DNA of 64,000 bases from Polyodon spathula (taxonomy: Eukaryota > Chordata > Actinopteri > Acipenseriformes > Polyodontidae). The stretch lies in contig NC_054553.1 of the NCBI RefSeq assembly GCF_017654505.1, positions 6,635,618 to 6,699,617 of the forward strand, in the 5' to 3' direction. Position numbers and translations under genes: made by a program. The first letter of the stretch is position 1. The number at the start of each line of letters is the position of its first letter. Below the pieces are notes generated by a model that searched no databases, was not told the DNA's origin, and worked only from the letters and a program-made list of their open reading frames with translations. This document shows, in pieces, positions 12,308 through 25,700 of this stretch.

Positions 12308-15300
12308 TCAGTCCCATTCTCCCACATGACAGCATACCCAGGTGTCAAGTGTGAGCGACTGAATCAATGCACCATCTGTTTGGATCAAAAGTAGAAAACA
12401 ATCCTTGCTTCTATTGCTGTCCCCATCTCCACTCACATGGAGTGCACACGCTACCTCAAACTAGTAAACAACTTTATTTTTAGCAAAAAGTAAATTACTG
12501 CATAGATGTTGGCACCATCTGCGTCCTTTATTAGTCATGCTCTTCATACACACATATCATGACATGCAGGACCATAGATGTTGTGGACTCCATTAACAGT
12601 CTGGAGCATTTAAAGGGAAGGGGTCATAAGTAATTAGGCAGAAGGACGCCTGGTTTATAGTTGACCTAAACCCAGAGCTTTTTATATTATTTGGCTATAG
12701 TCCAATAGTGTTGGGTAATGACAGATTACAAGTAACTCATTATTGTAATTTTTTTGTTGTTACTGTTTGGGATTACTCAAAACAGCATGAACTCTAATGT
12801 ACTGTACTCACAGAATCCATATGAAGTGAAATATTGTTTCATTACTACTCATGAGAAAGACTAATAACCTGTTCTCTTTTCTGTTTTCTTCCAATTGGAA
12901 GTGTTGAATCGTTGTTGATGTTTAATGAAGATATGGGCAGGAATATCGCAGTGCAGCATATCTAGGAGTTTCCTTTTTGACACACAAGAAGTAATCCAAA
13001 AGTAATCATAGTAATCTATTACTTTAACTGATTACTTAACAAGTTAAAAAATAATGCAACCTGTAATCTTGGGGGTAAATAACAACAGGAATAATAGGGA
13101 TCCATACCACACATGTTTTATGGAGGGCCACAGTAGTATCTAAAATAATCATTAAGCACCAAAGAACCATAAAGTACTGTCAATAAATGTACTCCCCAAA
13201 CACTGGCTCAGATAGGTCAAAAATGCTTCCCATTAGATTTCTAGGCTGGTTTGAAGTGTCTTCTGCTGCTCTGGCAAACTGATTATTAAAAGATCTACTG
13301 CAGTGTAACTTTCCCCAACATATAAGGATGGATCAATTTAACTGTTCTAACATTGTAAGATAAAATATTTGTTCATTATTATATTATTTCCATCACCTTT
13401 TTCAGAATCTAGAATAAGGCCATTGGTGGAGATAAGTCTCATTTCTCCCAAATGCATTCTCTTATTTATGCAGCTTATATTTCAGAGCTAACTATCCTCT
13501 CAGACCCTTGATATTGCGAGGCTATATAATTACTGACACACTGGTGACGTAAAGATAACATCTATGCTAATTATCAAATGGCAAGAGTCATTTAAATAAC
13601 TCACAGAATGTATACACAGCATCCATTGCACTCCACATCCACATGCTAATGAGAGGTTCATGTTTGCTGCTGTTATCTCTTCCGACAGAGCTGAAACATA
13701 TCTGAGCTGCTCACCTATTCACATCAAAACTAGCCTTCTCTAGGGCCTTACTTATAGTGCTAGATTGCAAAGTATCTGAGAGAAGGCTGCTAGGGATGAC
13801 ATCACAATTGGACTGCGGGAGGTTGACTGTTCATCATTCGAACCAAAGGCTGCATGAGTCAAGCTAATTACAGCCCCAGGAGCCAGCCTCTCTGATAATG
13901 TTAATAACAATAATACTAAAATGAATTCATAGTTATTTAATCAGAGGCTATAACCCCCTGCACCCAAAAAACATTTCAAAGCACCCACTGGCAGAAACAA
14001 AAGTCGGCACCCAGCAAGCAGGGGTTTGGTTCAAATGTGCAGCATAGATAGTTCAGTGTCAGGGGAGTCACTTTTATAAGCTGTGCAATTCAGTGTACAA
14101 GATGTATAGTGGGGTATTAAATAAATGAAAGCGCTTCTCCTTCCAGGCTTTTCATCTCCACTTGCTACCAGTTTTCCTTACCTTTTAATCAATATATTAT
14201 GAGCTTCCTCAAATAGGTACAGCTGTGGTTCTGTCATGAAAGCCAGGGCACAAACTGACTGATTGACTGGGTGTCTGAGATTTGAAAGAGCAGAAATGAC
14301 ACATGATGCCTGTTGCTGTAGGCTTGTAGTGAAAGAAAATTTAAATAATACTACATTACCATTCATACAGGTGTATGGCTGAATATAATGTACATACTCC
14401 TCTGCAATCCGAGTAGTTTTTATAAGCAGCATTAGTGGGTTGTCCTGGCAACCCTCCTATCACCTAGACTTGCACCCCTATAGTTTGTCAGGAAAACAAA
14501 ATAATGTAGAGTTATTTTTATATTTGCCTGTTTGTTTTTGTGTCTGCAATGTTAGCCAAAGTGGTAAGCAAACTGCTCTGGCAAACATTGTTCAGATAAT
14601 GGAATTTGTGCCAATAGTAAGTTCAGATCACTTTTTTGTTTTGCTGGACAAGAACTGAACTGTGGTTTTGGCAGTCAGGCCAGTTTTGTACTCCAATCTA
14701 AATCACTGATTAATCTCATAGGAGGCTGAATTGCTGGAAAGTCTTACAGGATTCAAACGTATTGGCACAGCCATAAAGAATAACAATGACTCATAATAGC
14801 TATAGCTATTACATAATAAGAGATTTAGGGTTACTTTTTTAAGGTCCTGGATGGTGATCAAAATAAAGTGTTAAGTGTGACTACAGCCAAAGTAGTCATT
14901 GCTCAGAAACCCTTTATGACATGCATTGATCCAAACTTTATTGCAAGGTGCTGTCCCAAAGAATATGAATGACACCCATTCCAATTTTCATACAACGTGA
15001 ACCATCTTTCCTATAAATCAACACTAATTGCAGCTTGCAGCTATATACAATGGTAAACACTGTAGTAAAGCATAGTACAAAGTAGTGGAAGTATTGTAAA
15101 TCACATGTGCACAGGGTATGGCAGAGATCTGACCCTGAAGAACAGCTCCTGAACTCTGAACTAACAAGTAATAAACCATTACCATTTATTAGACAGACTA
15201 ACACAGCCAGAGAAGTTGAAGACATTATCCAATACTAATGAAACCATTATTGCTCATATGCAAATGCATATCCACGATGTTGGCTGTGAATTGTAATTGA

Positions 15301-15731
15301 TGACGACCTTCTGCGATTCTAAATGAGTTTTTAACTGCGTGAGCGGCGGGTAGTTCGTGTCTTTCTTTTTTAGCTGATAATTACTTTCCTGCACAGATGT
15401 GTGTCACCTTCTCCACTGCAAGAAGTGTGAATGGAGCATGTGGCACTTTTTCAAAATGAACAGAATGCTTTACACTCAGCTTCTGCAAATCTATTTCACA
15501 GATTCACAGTTTGCTTTTATCAGGGACAAAAAAGGCAAACTAATTAATTAATTTAAAGCTGTTATCTAAATAGAAAAATGAAATATGCTATTTACTGACG
15601 CTGAATACACACTGTAGAAAGCTTCATCCACAGCCATGATCATTTTAAGAGTAAAAAAATTAATTGGTGGCTAAATCTCTAATGCTAATGCAAAATGTGA
15701 TTGCTGAGGATTCTGTCAATGAATATTTCAA

Positions 15732-15800
<69 letters not shown>

Positions 15801-16624
15801 CATATATATATATATATAACTCTAATAGATTAATAATATATATTACGATAGATTATCGCTAGTTTAGATTTTTTTCTTTTGAATAAGAAGAGGATTGTAT
15901 TGACACATACAATGACAAGTTTGATATTAATAATTACAATGCATCATTGAAGCAACATAACTAAAAATAAAAACACGTGGGTAGCATTTTAAATCATCCA
16001 AATAAAACATTTAATTGTTAAAGAGAAGTAGCTGTTTAATTTCCATATGAATGTTCACCCTTTTTTAATTGCAAAGGTATACACAGACTAAAAGCCATAG
16101 TTCCTGGAGGCTGCAGTCTAGGAGGGGCTTCAGTAAGAATCCAGCATCAGAACCCCAAAAGCTCCCTCTCAGTCAGGAACTTACTCAGTGACTAACTCCT
16201 GAGAGAGCTGGAGCTAGGCCATGAACAATTCTGGGGGTTGAAGCCAATCAAATAAAGCACAGGAAGGCAAGCTGAGTCAGGAAACAAAAGGGAAAAGAAA
16301 AACTATGCAGTCAGATTAGTTAAAGAGACAATTTGGTTAAAATCAGTTACGATCCAACTATGATCCAACAACCAGATTCCTGTGGTTCTACAGCTGTAAT
16401 GTGACTGAGGCAAAATGAGGTCAAATTCACATAGCCAGTCATGACAATCCAAATACAGGAGAATACAATTCTGGCCAGGCTACCGTCTCTCCAGCCCCTC
16501 ATCCTCTCTGTTCCCTGTAAATGAGAACCTTCAAAAAAGCATTTGCTTGATCTAATTCAATACTTTTCACTCTTCACAGCAATACAATAAGATAACAAGA
16601 GAGATGACACACATGTAGGGATAG
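10481..16624. other. Intergenic DNA
   Basis: AT-rich. Holds a GA run (12026-12044), an ATT run (12242-12308) and a long TA tract (15731-15819). Segments at about 13.55-13.75 and 15.25-15.5 kb look less repetitive and could be conserved non-coding DNA, but nothing here proves it. Confidence 0.5.
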
Positions 16625-16712
16625 AATCAATCAATAAATCACCTAATATTTCTATAGCACCCCATATACATTGTACAAAGCCTTGGAGCACTTTATAAAA
16701 TCAGCCAGTATA
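16625..16712 (-). repeat. Degenerate SINE tail related to the 44.5-kb SINE
   Basis: TCTATAGCACC followed by an AAAG..GAGCACTTTATAAAA segment parallels TATATAGCACC and AAAGTGCTTTACAAGAT at 44.54-44.61 kb, with AATC repeats at the tail. No tRNA head is recognisable. Confidence 0.4.
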
Positions 16713-16756
16713 AGTATGGCAGAACAGAAGCCCTGCTGCTGTAAATAGTGTGTGTG

Positions 16757-17110
16757 TGGGAATGTAAGGTTGGCATGGATAGGGTTAAATCTATCCCTGC
16801 CAGCAAGCACAGGTGTGGCCATTGCCCAGTTGGGTAATTGATGCTAATTGGGGAGTGGCCACATGTATAAAAAGAGCCAGAAATCCTTTGTTTGTGGTGA
16901 GTGTTTGTGGTATGATTTTGTGTACTGCTTTGAAAGTTTATAGTGACGGTGAATGCCCAGCCTGTTTTGTTTTGTTTGAATCTTTGTTTCGGCCCTCATG
17001 CCGTGTTTATTTGTCCCTGTGTTTTGCTTGTTTTGTTTAATAAAGTGCGCACCAACGCTTAAACTGCAGCTTTCTGTCTCTGGGTCTATTTCCTGCCGGT
17101 AGCCAGCCTG
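16757..17110 (+). mobile_element. TATA-bearing dispersed repeat, possible solo LTR (copy A)
   Basis: The order is an imperfect palindrome (GGCATGGATAGGG ... CTATCCCTGCC, 16772-16803), then TATAAAAAGAGCC at 16865, then AATAAAG near 17038. The same palindrome-to-TATA layout recurs at 27.1 kb. A Pol II promoter followed by a poly(A) signal within about 200 bp fits an LTR. No internal retroelement genes, paired LTR or target duplication were found, so the class is uncertain. Confidence 0.45.
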
Positions 17111-18419
17111 GGCCGTGATGCTATAAGCCTTATAAAAACAAACGAATGCAGTCTAGACCAGTAATATAATGATTCACTTTTGATACACAAGGAAGACAAA
17201 CATGTTTCCTTGTGTAGTCTGGATGTTTCTGTGCTTCCAGAAACAAGGTAACATGATTCCCAGAGTAGGCCTGGACTGTACTTTGAGAAACTTTTTCAAG
17301 AAACATTTTCCCTTTAGCCAATCAGGAGAGACTGTGAGCATGAGTAATCGATCATGTGACATGCATTGCAGTGTCATTCTGGGTTATTCGTGGACCTACA
17401 AGCCTCAGCAGCTCCTCTAAAATGTCTGGATCCATACAAACAAAACTGTGATAATTTAAGTGTAGCTCATTTCAAAACTTGCGGTCCGCTCCTCTCTCCT
17501 CACGATTCAGGATCCACTCCCTTGTTCCAGTGCTTTCCCCTTCTTTTACAAAGACAAACTGAACACATCTACAGGGCTTCTATATGGAAACTGATCACTC
17601 TTTCTCAGGATGCTCCTGGTATATTTTTCCTTTACTGTAAAATAACATCAAATGTCCAGGATGATTCTATGCCAAACAAAAACCCAAAGCTGAAAGAAAA
17701 TAATGAACAACATGACATATGCAAGTTATGGAAACTTACCAATCAAGTGACAAAAGGGCATTCAGCCTTGTTAAAAAGCCCTTGGTAAAGACATGGCGTA
17801 TATCAGGTAAACACACAGGTGCACTACAGTAGTATAATACATCAGCATAGAATAAACTGAAACATCAAAGAGTATGTTTTCCATTTAAACTTATACAAAG
17901 CTCAACCTAACCATCCAAACAAACAAAAAAAGGTAAAAAAATAGATTTCAATAGGAAAGAAAACCACAGCAGCCCTCTTTTGTTTGTTTTTGACCCGAAA
18001 GGTGCTCATCAGGTTTGCTAGACTCAGTAACAATGCTGTTTTTTAAATGTCAGCCCATCAGTGTAGTGGCTGTTGATGCTAAGCGACATTCTTTGTGCAT
18101 GCCTCATACCCTCTCACACAGCCCTCCTGCATACAGTATCCAAAAATGTTGTTGTTGTTTATTTGAAGGTATTTGTATAGAGCAGCCCTTTGCCTTTCAA
18201 AAAGCTCCAATGTCCCCATGTTGGGGGAAATGAATGTAGCACCTGCATTAAAAAAAAAAAAAAAAAAACATTAGAATGTTTACTTTTACAATAAATGTGC
18301 TCTAACTTGAGCCCACAAAAAATTCCCTATCAAGTATTAATAAGATACTAGCTGCTCGAACAACTAATGCACTTTGATTCAATTTATTTTATTTATTTAT
18401 TAAATTTAGCAAATCGACA
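17111..18419. other. Intergenic DNA
   Basis: A 140-codon frame at 17366-17788 has no recognisable motif, biased composition or splice context. An A run lies at 18250-18268. I see no supported gene. Confidence 0.5.
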
Positions 18420-18863
18420 ATTCTTTTTTTTATTTTTTCCCAATTTGGCATATCCAATTATTATTTTTTTAGGCTCAGCTCACCACTACCACCCCTGCGA
18501 TGACTCAGGAGTGGCGAAGACGAACACACGCTGTCCTCTGAAGCGTTTGCTGTCAGCGGACCGCTTTTTTACCACTGCAGACATCTCAGAGCCTCATCGT
18601 CGGAGGACAATGCAGCTCTGGGCAGCTTACAGGCAAGCCCGCAGCTGCCTCGTCAGACTACAGGGGTCGCTGGTGCACGGTGAAATGAGGATAAGCCCCG
18701 CCTCCCCCCAGGCAGCACTCGACAAATTGTGCACCACCCCCTAGGAGCTCCCATCCACAGTCGGCAATAGAATAGCCTGGACTTGAACCGGCAATGTCCA
18801 GGCTATAGGGCTCATCCTGCACTCCACACAGAATACCTTTACCAAATGCACCTTTCGGGATCC
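18420..18863 (-). mobile_element. tRNA-derived SINE, full-length or nearly so
   Basis: On the minus strand the head (from about 18863) has an A-box-like GTGCATTTGGTAAAGG and a B box GGTTCAAGTCCAGG. A GC-richer body follows and ends in an A/T-rich tail at about 18420-18470. The body resembles a SINE I associate with sturgeon and paddlefish genomes (memory, not a search). The 125-codon plus-strand frame overlapping it is a shadow. Confidence 0.75.
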
Positions 18864-21098
18864 CTATGAGACATAATTAAAGTAAAAATGAAATACCTAA
18901 GACATTGCGTATGGGATGATGGGGTGGCATTATGAAAATCAAATCTAATTACATCTGTACCGTTAAATATTCATTAGTGATACTAAAATGACCTATGATT
19001 TGAACACGATTTAATGAATATTTAATTATCTGCTTTGAGATTTGTCACATGGAAATAATGTGTAAGTGCATGTACCCCTCCTCTCCTGTAACCACCTCCT
19101 TTAATATCTCACAGCCAGATACATCATCAGGATGTACCTTTGTCCCACCAGACGTTTGAGGAGATGGATCAGTTAATTGTTTAGTGCTCGCTGCTATCCT
19201 CAGTGATTAGCAATGCTGACGGATCATTCTCAAAAGAATGAGTGAAATGTAATTTGCTGGCATAAGCAACAAGCTAACAGACTGCTTGAAAGGGTAACGG
19301 TTACTAACAGATCTGTCAGTAACACATAAGAGATTGCAGATATTGCACCCTGCCAATTACAGCATTGACTCATCTGGCATTAGAGCTGGGTTCAAGCATT
19401 TGTTTTTTTTGTTGTTGTTTTGGACAAATAAGACACAGTGGTTTCAGTTGGGGCAGGTGGGGAATAGACTGTTGGGTCACTGCAACCACAAGTCAAGGTA
19501 GCAGTTATAGTTGCCAACTCCAATCTGATACATACCTGAAATCAAAAGCTGAGATCAGCACACATCATAAAGCTCCACTTGGAAAGTCTACCCAACATAG
19601 TGGGTATTATACATAATTGCGGATGATCTATTTCCCTTTTTTGAGCCCTTTGTCCTTGTTCAGTTCACTATGACAACCCTTAATCATACTTAAAACTAAA
19701 CAAAATGTATCTAAAGCTTATCAGAAAAAAAATGTTTTCAATACTGGCAGTGTAAATTGAATACTGGAATGTCACCAGTGAAGGACCGCTACGTAGTGCC
19801 TCCCTACTGGCCTCATCAGTGAGATCCCAGCCTGGGAAAGTCTTTCCTCTATTTATGTCTGAGGTGAGATTTTTTACCGCATTTTTTCACGTGGGGAATG
19901 ACCTTATCACATTCTACATTTTAAAGCATGCTTCAAGGGCTTTCCAACACACAATAATTAATTGACAAAAGTCATTGACATAAGAGGTCAAGTTTGTCCA
20001 CCTGAGCTGGAATTACCCATATACATTATAAAAATAAGACATGATGTAAAAAGGCAACTTCTCATACAAAGAAAACTGTGTGCTGTAAGGTTAAACATGA
20101 CACATGGGGTGTTGGGGAAATATTCATCTTGCCTCAGATTAAAAAAACAACTGAATTTATTAAACTTAATCACCCTTCATCAAACTAATGGACTCTTTGC
20201 ATAAAAGTGCAACTCCAGTAATAATCATAAACACTAAAAACATAAAGCAATCTTTTGCATCAATGTGGCAATCTGTGAAGGACAGCAGAATGATTCACAT
20301 TATGTGATTAATGTCTTTTTATAGCCTGAAAACCATTTTATTGTGCCTCACTACTCACTGTTACGTGCATGCAATAGGTGAAAAATATTCATATTGGTGC
20401 TTTTTTGGAACAGAATCCAACCGCCTGCGAGCATCAGATTCATTTTAATTTATATTTAATAGAAAGCACTGATCAATGGTTGAAGTGTGGAGGAGATTAG
20501 TCATCGGGCTCAACCTAGATAAAGTTGAATCATGTTTGTTTTTTTTCCCCAAGTGCACTGAAATGTATTGGATAGTTTATGTGAAACAACTGAAATAAGG
20601 CTTGGTTTCAATGACTTCGTTCAGCACTAATCGTAGATGGCTTGAGGGCAAAGTTAACATTTGGTAGCTCTAATGGAGGCCTTTAAAACCAGCTGATAAT
20701 GTGTGATTTTCATGGTTTATTTTTTTTTTTTTGCATCAATTACAGCGTGAAACCTTATAGGCTTATACATGGGTACAAAATATAGTGATTCATTAAAAAA
20801 AAAAAATACATTAAATGTTTTGCCCCAAAAATATATAGTGTAATTGAAAGGGAAAAAAAGCTCAGACAGAGAAAATGAAATGTAGTTTCTCCCATTAACT
20901 TGACAGGTCTCAGGACATCCATTGCAAACAGTAAGTGGTAAGTAATCAATTATATGTGCGTGCAAAATGTAGTATTATTAATTATTATAACAGTGGTATA
21001 TTCTAGTATCCTATGGGTATTTTTAACACCTTTCTTCAGTACTGTTGGTTGTAGTTGATTTTCTTGTAGGTCTAACCATTAGCTTATTTGTTTTCAAG

Positions 21099-21165
21099 CT
21101 GGCACAGCAGTTCACTGCACTTAAGCATTGCGAGCTTGGCAACCACTTTCAAGTCCTTTTACACT
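21099..21165 (+). mobile_element. SINE head relic (tRNA-like)
   Basis: CTGGCACAGCAGTTCACTGC looks like a decayed A-box head, and CTTTCAAGTCC about 35 bp on looks like a B box. No clear body or tail is seen. Confidence 0.35.
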
Positions 21166-22570
21166 TCAGGGATTTTCATGGTATGCCTCTGGGCCTTCTG
21201 AATTTGCCAGTAATTTTAATTTAAAGATTGTATTAAAAAGTTGCATTACAGTCGCTGCTATTATCTGAATTAAATACACATCAATGTCTTGATAATTTCA
21301 AGAGAAGAAAAGGATAAAGGGCCCTAATTTGAGGTACTAGTTGGAAAAAAACCCCTAATGATAGCTGTTGCTGCCTAACTACATAGTAATGCAGTAATGT
21401 TACGAGACAAGAACTGAATTAATAGAAACTTTTATTTAAAAAGACAGAAGGAATCAATTTGGTAAAGAATAGTGATTAGCAGTAGTGAAATAGCTTAAAA
21501 GACATCAATGAATATTACTCTGAGTGAATGATTTGAACAGAGTCATACAGTCGTATAAAAGTATTCTAAACCAAAAAGGGGCATGTGGTAAAGTGGCAAA
21601 ATCATCAAGGATGACCAGCCTCTTACCAGCACTAGGTCGATGAAAGAAAAACACAGTTGCTATACTTTTCTTAGTAACAAGATCATGAAAACAAAAAAAC
21701 TGAGAAAACAGAACCTAGCTCACTCGGAGCTATAACCAAACTCAATATTATTTCCCTTAAAACTAATAGGAAACTACTTGGAACAGCAATTAAACTGCTT
21801 CCCCATCCCTGCTTGCTAGTTTTATAAAGAAATCAATTTACTCATTTTACCTGACCACATTCCACATATGTTTTTATTCCCCCGCCAACTCGATCATTTT
21901 CACATGTTTGGTTGGCTTTCCCAATTGGAGGGGTTACACACAGCAAATAGCATTGCAGAGGGGGCTTTTTACCCTGCCAAAACCACACACAATGCATAGT
22001 CCATAAAAGCAATTTCATTTGTAAACGACAGGATGGAAATGAAATGTTTCTATTATGGTAATTATTATTTATTTATTTTTGGTAGGAAGCAATGCATCCA
22101 CAAGCTGCTGGAATTGCTTGCTATTTTGGTTGTCATACAGTATGTGTTCCTATTTGAAGACCGAAACGATGGCAACAGTTTTCCTGTCTCTCGGTTACCA
22201 GAAGAAGCTGTCTCTATCCAAGTTGGAAGTCCTTGACTCAGTTACTAGACTGTGTTTTTTCCCCTTAATGTTTGTTTAGCTTTTAGTATTGCCTGCACTA
22301 ATGGATCTGCAACCAGGGGCTGTGAACACTGTGTGCAACAGATTCACTTTCAGACCTCATTTAAAGCTCTAATTAAAAATGCTAGATGCCTCATTGATAG
22401 ATTACAGATTGTAAACACAGACAATGCATAGCAACATCTGGCACTCACATGAAGATTTACAACATAATGATATAAGGCTCAATACAGTACTTGCAGAAAG
22501 GAAAGTAATGTTGTTTTTTGCATTTGTACATCTTTCTAAGCTATTCTTTCTAAGTGCATTATATGAAATA

Positions 22571-22715
22571 GTGGGTTTGAGTAGCTCAGAGATGGAAGAA
22601 GATAATGGGTTTGTGTAGTTCACTGGTCAGAACCCTGGACTGCAGTGTGGAAATTGATTGGTCTGAGTAGTTCAGTGGCTAGATTTGTGAAAGGCAGTGA
22701 GTTTGAAAATATAGC
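22571..22715 (+). repeat. Three tandem tRNA-head-like segments
   Basis: Three similar stretches follow one another: GAGTAGCTCAGAGATGG, TGTAGTTCACTGGTCAGA and GAGTAGTTCAGTGGCTAGA, each resembling a tRNA A-box half. None is a complete tRNA. This could be a head-multiplied SINE relic. Confidence 0.35.
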
Positions 22716-25700
22716 ACACAATTGAATTAAGGTTGGGTCCTGTATTAAACCATTTTTTTTGCCCATTTTACGTTGCCAGCAAATATATAATAATCAATGA
22801 TCTAGAAATGAATTCCATATTGTCAATAAGGTATAGAACGGTTTTTAATTTTTGCAATTTTATTTAATGCCATTCTTGCAATTAGCTATTGGTACTCTTA
22901 CTGGTCTTAGTAATGGGACAGAAACTCTCGTTATAGGTCAGAATGTCTCTATAACCATGCAGAATAATATAAACTAAGGATTTTTAAATGAATACAATTT
23001 AAATTAATATAAACTGTAATTGTAACTTTCCCCTTTAATTCTATATTAATCCCACTGGTGTTTTCCCCAAGGGACTATTCATTGCATTTAGCTCCATCCC
23101 TGCTTAGAGCATTTAAATAAACCCCAATGTATTTGATAAAGAGCATGCATGCTCAGACATATTGCCCACTGTATATTTTATATCAATAGGTACTGGAGGC
23201 TGGCAGATGGAGCTGTCATGTAGAGCCTGCTGTGGGATCCTGAGGTGGTTCTGATAGCATCCTGGCATTGCAAAGTATGTCAGTGGCAGTGCTTGGGGTA
23301 GCCATGTATGTTATAATAGCCTTTTCAATGAACATCATGTAGTCATGGGATACTATAATGAAACATTTCAAATGGCTGTCATGCTTGGACTATGCTTTAG
23401 TGGACTGACTTTGAAATCGGCTTTCATAGGGAACGCTTTGTTCTGTCGAAATAATGAACTCTGTCACTCATTGGCTGCAAGTTGACCATGACCAGTCATA
23501 TTATTGCAGAAGGGAATCTGGCATTTCAGACTGAGCAGCCAGGTTAAAAATACTGCAGCGAGGGGGCAGTATTTTTACCCTACTAAACCCTTCGTCTTGC
23601 AATTTGCCCATAAGTGAGTAGTGTGCTGCCCTTATTTTGTTCTGAAAAGCCCTGTTCAATACGACTAGAATGAGGTGCTACACAAGATGGTAGGGTCTAA
23701 ATTGCACCCAGGATGATTTTCCTGGTCAAGGTCCCTTTTTCATTTTAGGTTGACATTTGCAAGGACGGGCAACAAAATGTCCCTTTTCTGGTTGAGTTGG
23801 CGTGGAAAGACCCTTAGCGAGAACATGCTGTCTAAAAATAAGAATATCAGGCATTATGAGGAATTTTAAATATTTGCCATGGATATGAGACCAAAGTTCT
23901 ATTTATCCATAGTGCCGGGATAAAAGCCAGCAATGTCAATGCCAGCTTTCATTCATTCCCGATCCGTCATGTCTCAATCTGGAGGGACCACTGTCCCACT
24001 TTGGTTTACTTTAGTATACCATAGTAAAAGAATAGTGAAGAGTGGTAAACCATAGTAAAAGAACAGCAAAAGCATCAAAAGAATAACTAATAGATAAACA
24101 GAACACTTGAGGACTATAGTAGTCATGGTAACGTGAGGGGGCGCCTCTTCAACTGACTTCACTGCTTGAGTTTCGTAGCTTTTTGCATGCTTGCAAGTGA
24201 ATGAATTAGGTTGTCTGCTCTTTTTCCAATAATTATCTGCCTCTTTACAAACAGCAAGGATTAATTTCATTTAATGAAATTATTAATAAGCTATATTTTT
24301 TACTTTAAATTATACAAAATAGAGTATAAGGTGCTGTGCAAAATTGAAGCTGATTTTCACCCACTTAAGGTCAGAGAGGCCAGCTGTGGCAAAGCTCTTA
24401 CTTCTGGTGGAGTGAATATCAACTAGTATCATATCAGCCCACTATGAGATATTCTATATCATGTTCATGTTCCATACATTGATAACACTTCACCTGGGGA
24501 TGCTACATCCTTACACTAGCATAGTCCTATCATAGGATTGCTGGTAATACTATTATTGCCCACTGTTTTTCAACAATGATGTAGTCTATTGATGATAGCC
24601 GTGTACTTATAGGAAGAGCACAGTTGATACAACCATAATGACCTAATCTAATCTAGATGATTTTGACTTTAGTAATTAAATAAATACTAGGGTAGTACAT
24701 TTCCAGATGGCACGTTCTGTAATACAATATATAAAGATAAAATGACCCTGGAATGTAATGTAGTCAAATACATATCTTGAATATACATGATCATTAGTTA
24801 TTACTGTACTTACTATAAGTTTTGAACATTACTGGTATTATATAATGTAAAGATAACTATAACATCCTTTTATACAATTTAAAGCAATTTATAGGGTGAA
24901 TTAAGGAAATCATTACATATTGAAATTATTATTTTGAAGAAACAACACATTATCAAATATGCTAATGTGTTGCTGGTATAGTCCATCCATAACTGCTATT
25001 GTAAGAGCACTGCTACAGCACTTGTTGTGTAATTGATGACATTTACTGGAATCCAGTAATATGATTACCAATTGTAACCATCAAGTGTTTTCCTTTCAGG
25101 CTTGAAAACTGTGGAGGTGGGCAGCTCAGTGAGAAGGACAGCAAACTTTTGTGGCTGCTCTCTAAAGGTCCGGCATTTACACTGACAAACATTTCTTCCT
25201 TCCTAATACACTCAGCCATGGATGCATTCAGATTCATGGCCATCGCTGAAACCCTGTAGGGAAATAAAATGTAAATCCTACGTCCTGGTTATGTACAAGT
25301 AATGCAGAGCAAGATCTCAGCTCCCAGCACACAGACTGCAGAGGAAGGCACCCAAGTACAATATGTACAGCAGTGATTAATAAATAACGATATCAGTGTT
25401 GGTCTTCTGTTTCATCTGTGTCTTTGGCACACTCTGGGGCTTTATTTTCAATGTACAATTTGAAAGAAGCTACTTAGATTTGTATTAATTTGTTCATTAC
25501 TAATTGCTGCGTTAGAACTTCAAAACAGTCAATGCTAGAGGAATTCTGGTGGTTTTACTATGGTTTTCTACAGTAAAGCCATTGACATGCATGGAAAGTG
25601 GGTATGAGTACATTTCATTTTGGCATTGGCAGTAATAGGCTTTTAACAGTGTCACAATCCTCATGACCTTAAAAACAGTACATTTTCAGTTCTCCAGTGC

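Noticed and set aside
12209..12394. Poly-isoleucine open frame
   Set aside because: Translation of the ATT microsatellite.
13800..13860. B-box-like GGTTCGAAT on the minus strand
   Set aside because: No A box or SINE body could be matched around it.
17366..17788. 140-codon open frame
   Set aside because: No motif, no splice signals tied to neighbours, mixed composition; consistent with chance.
18367..18744. 125-codon plus-strand open frame
   Set aside because: It lies across the antisense strand of a tRNA-derived SINE.
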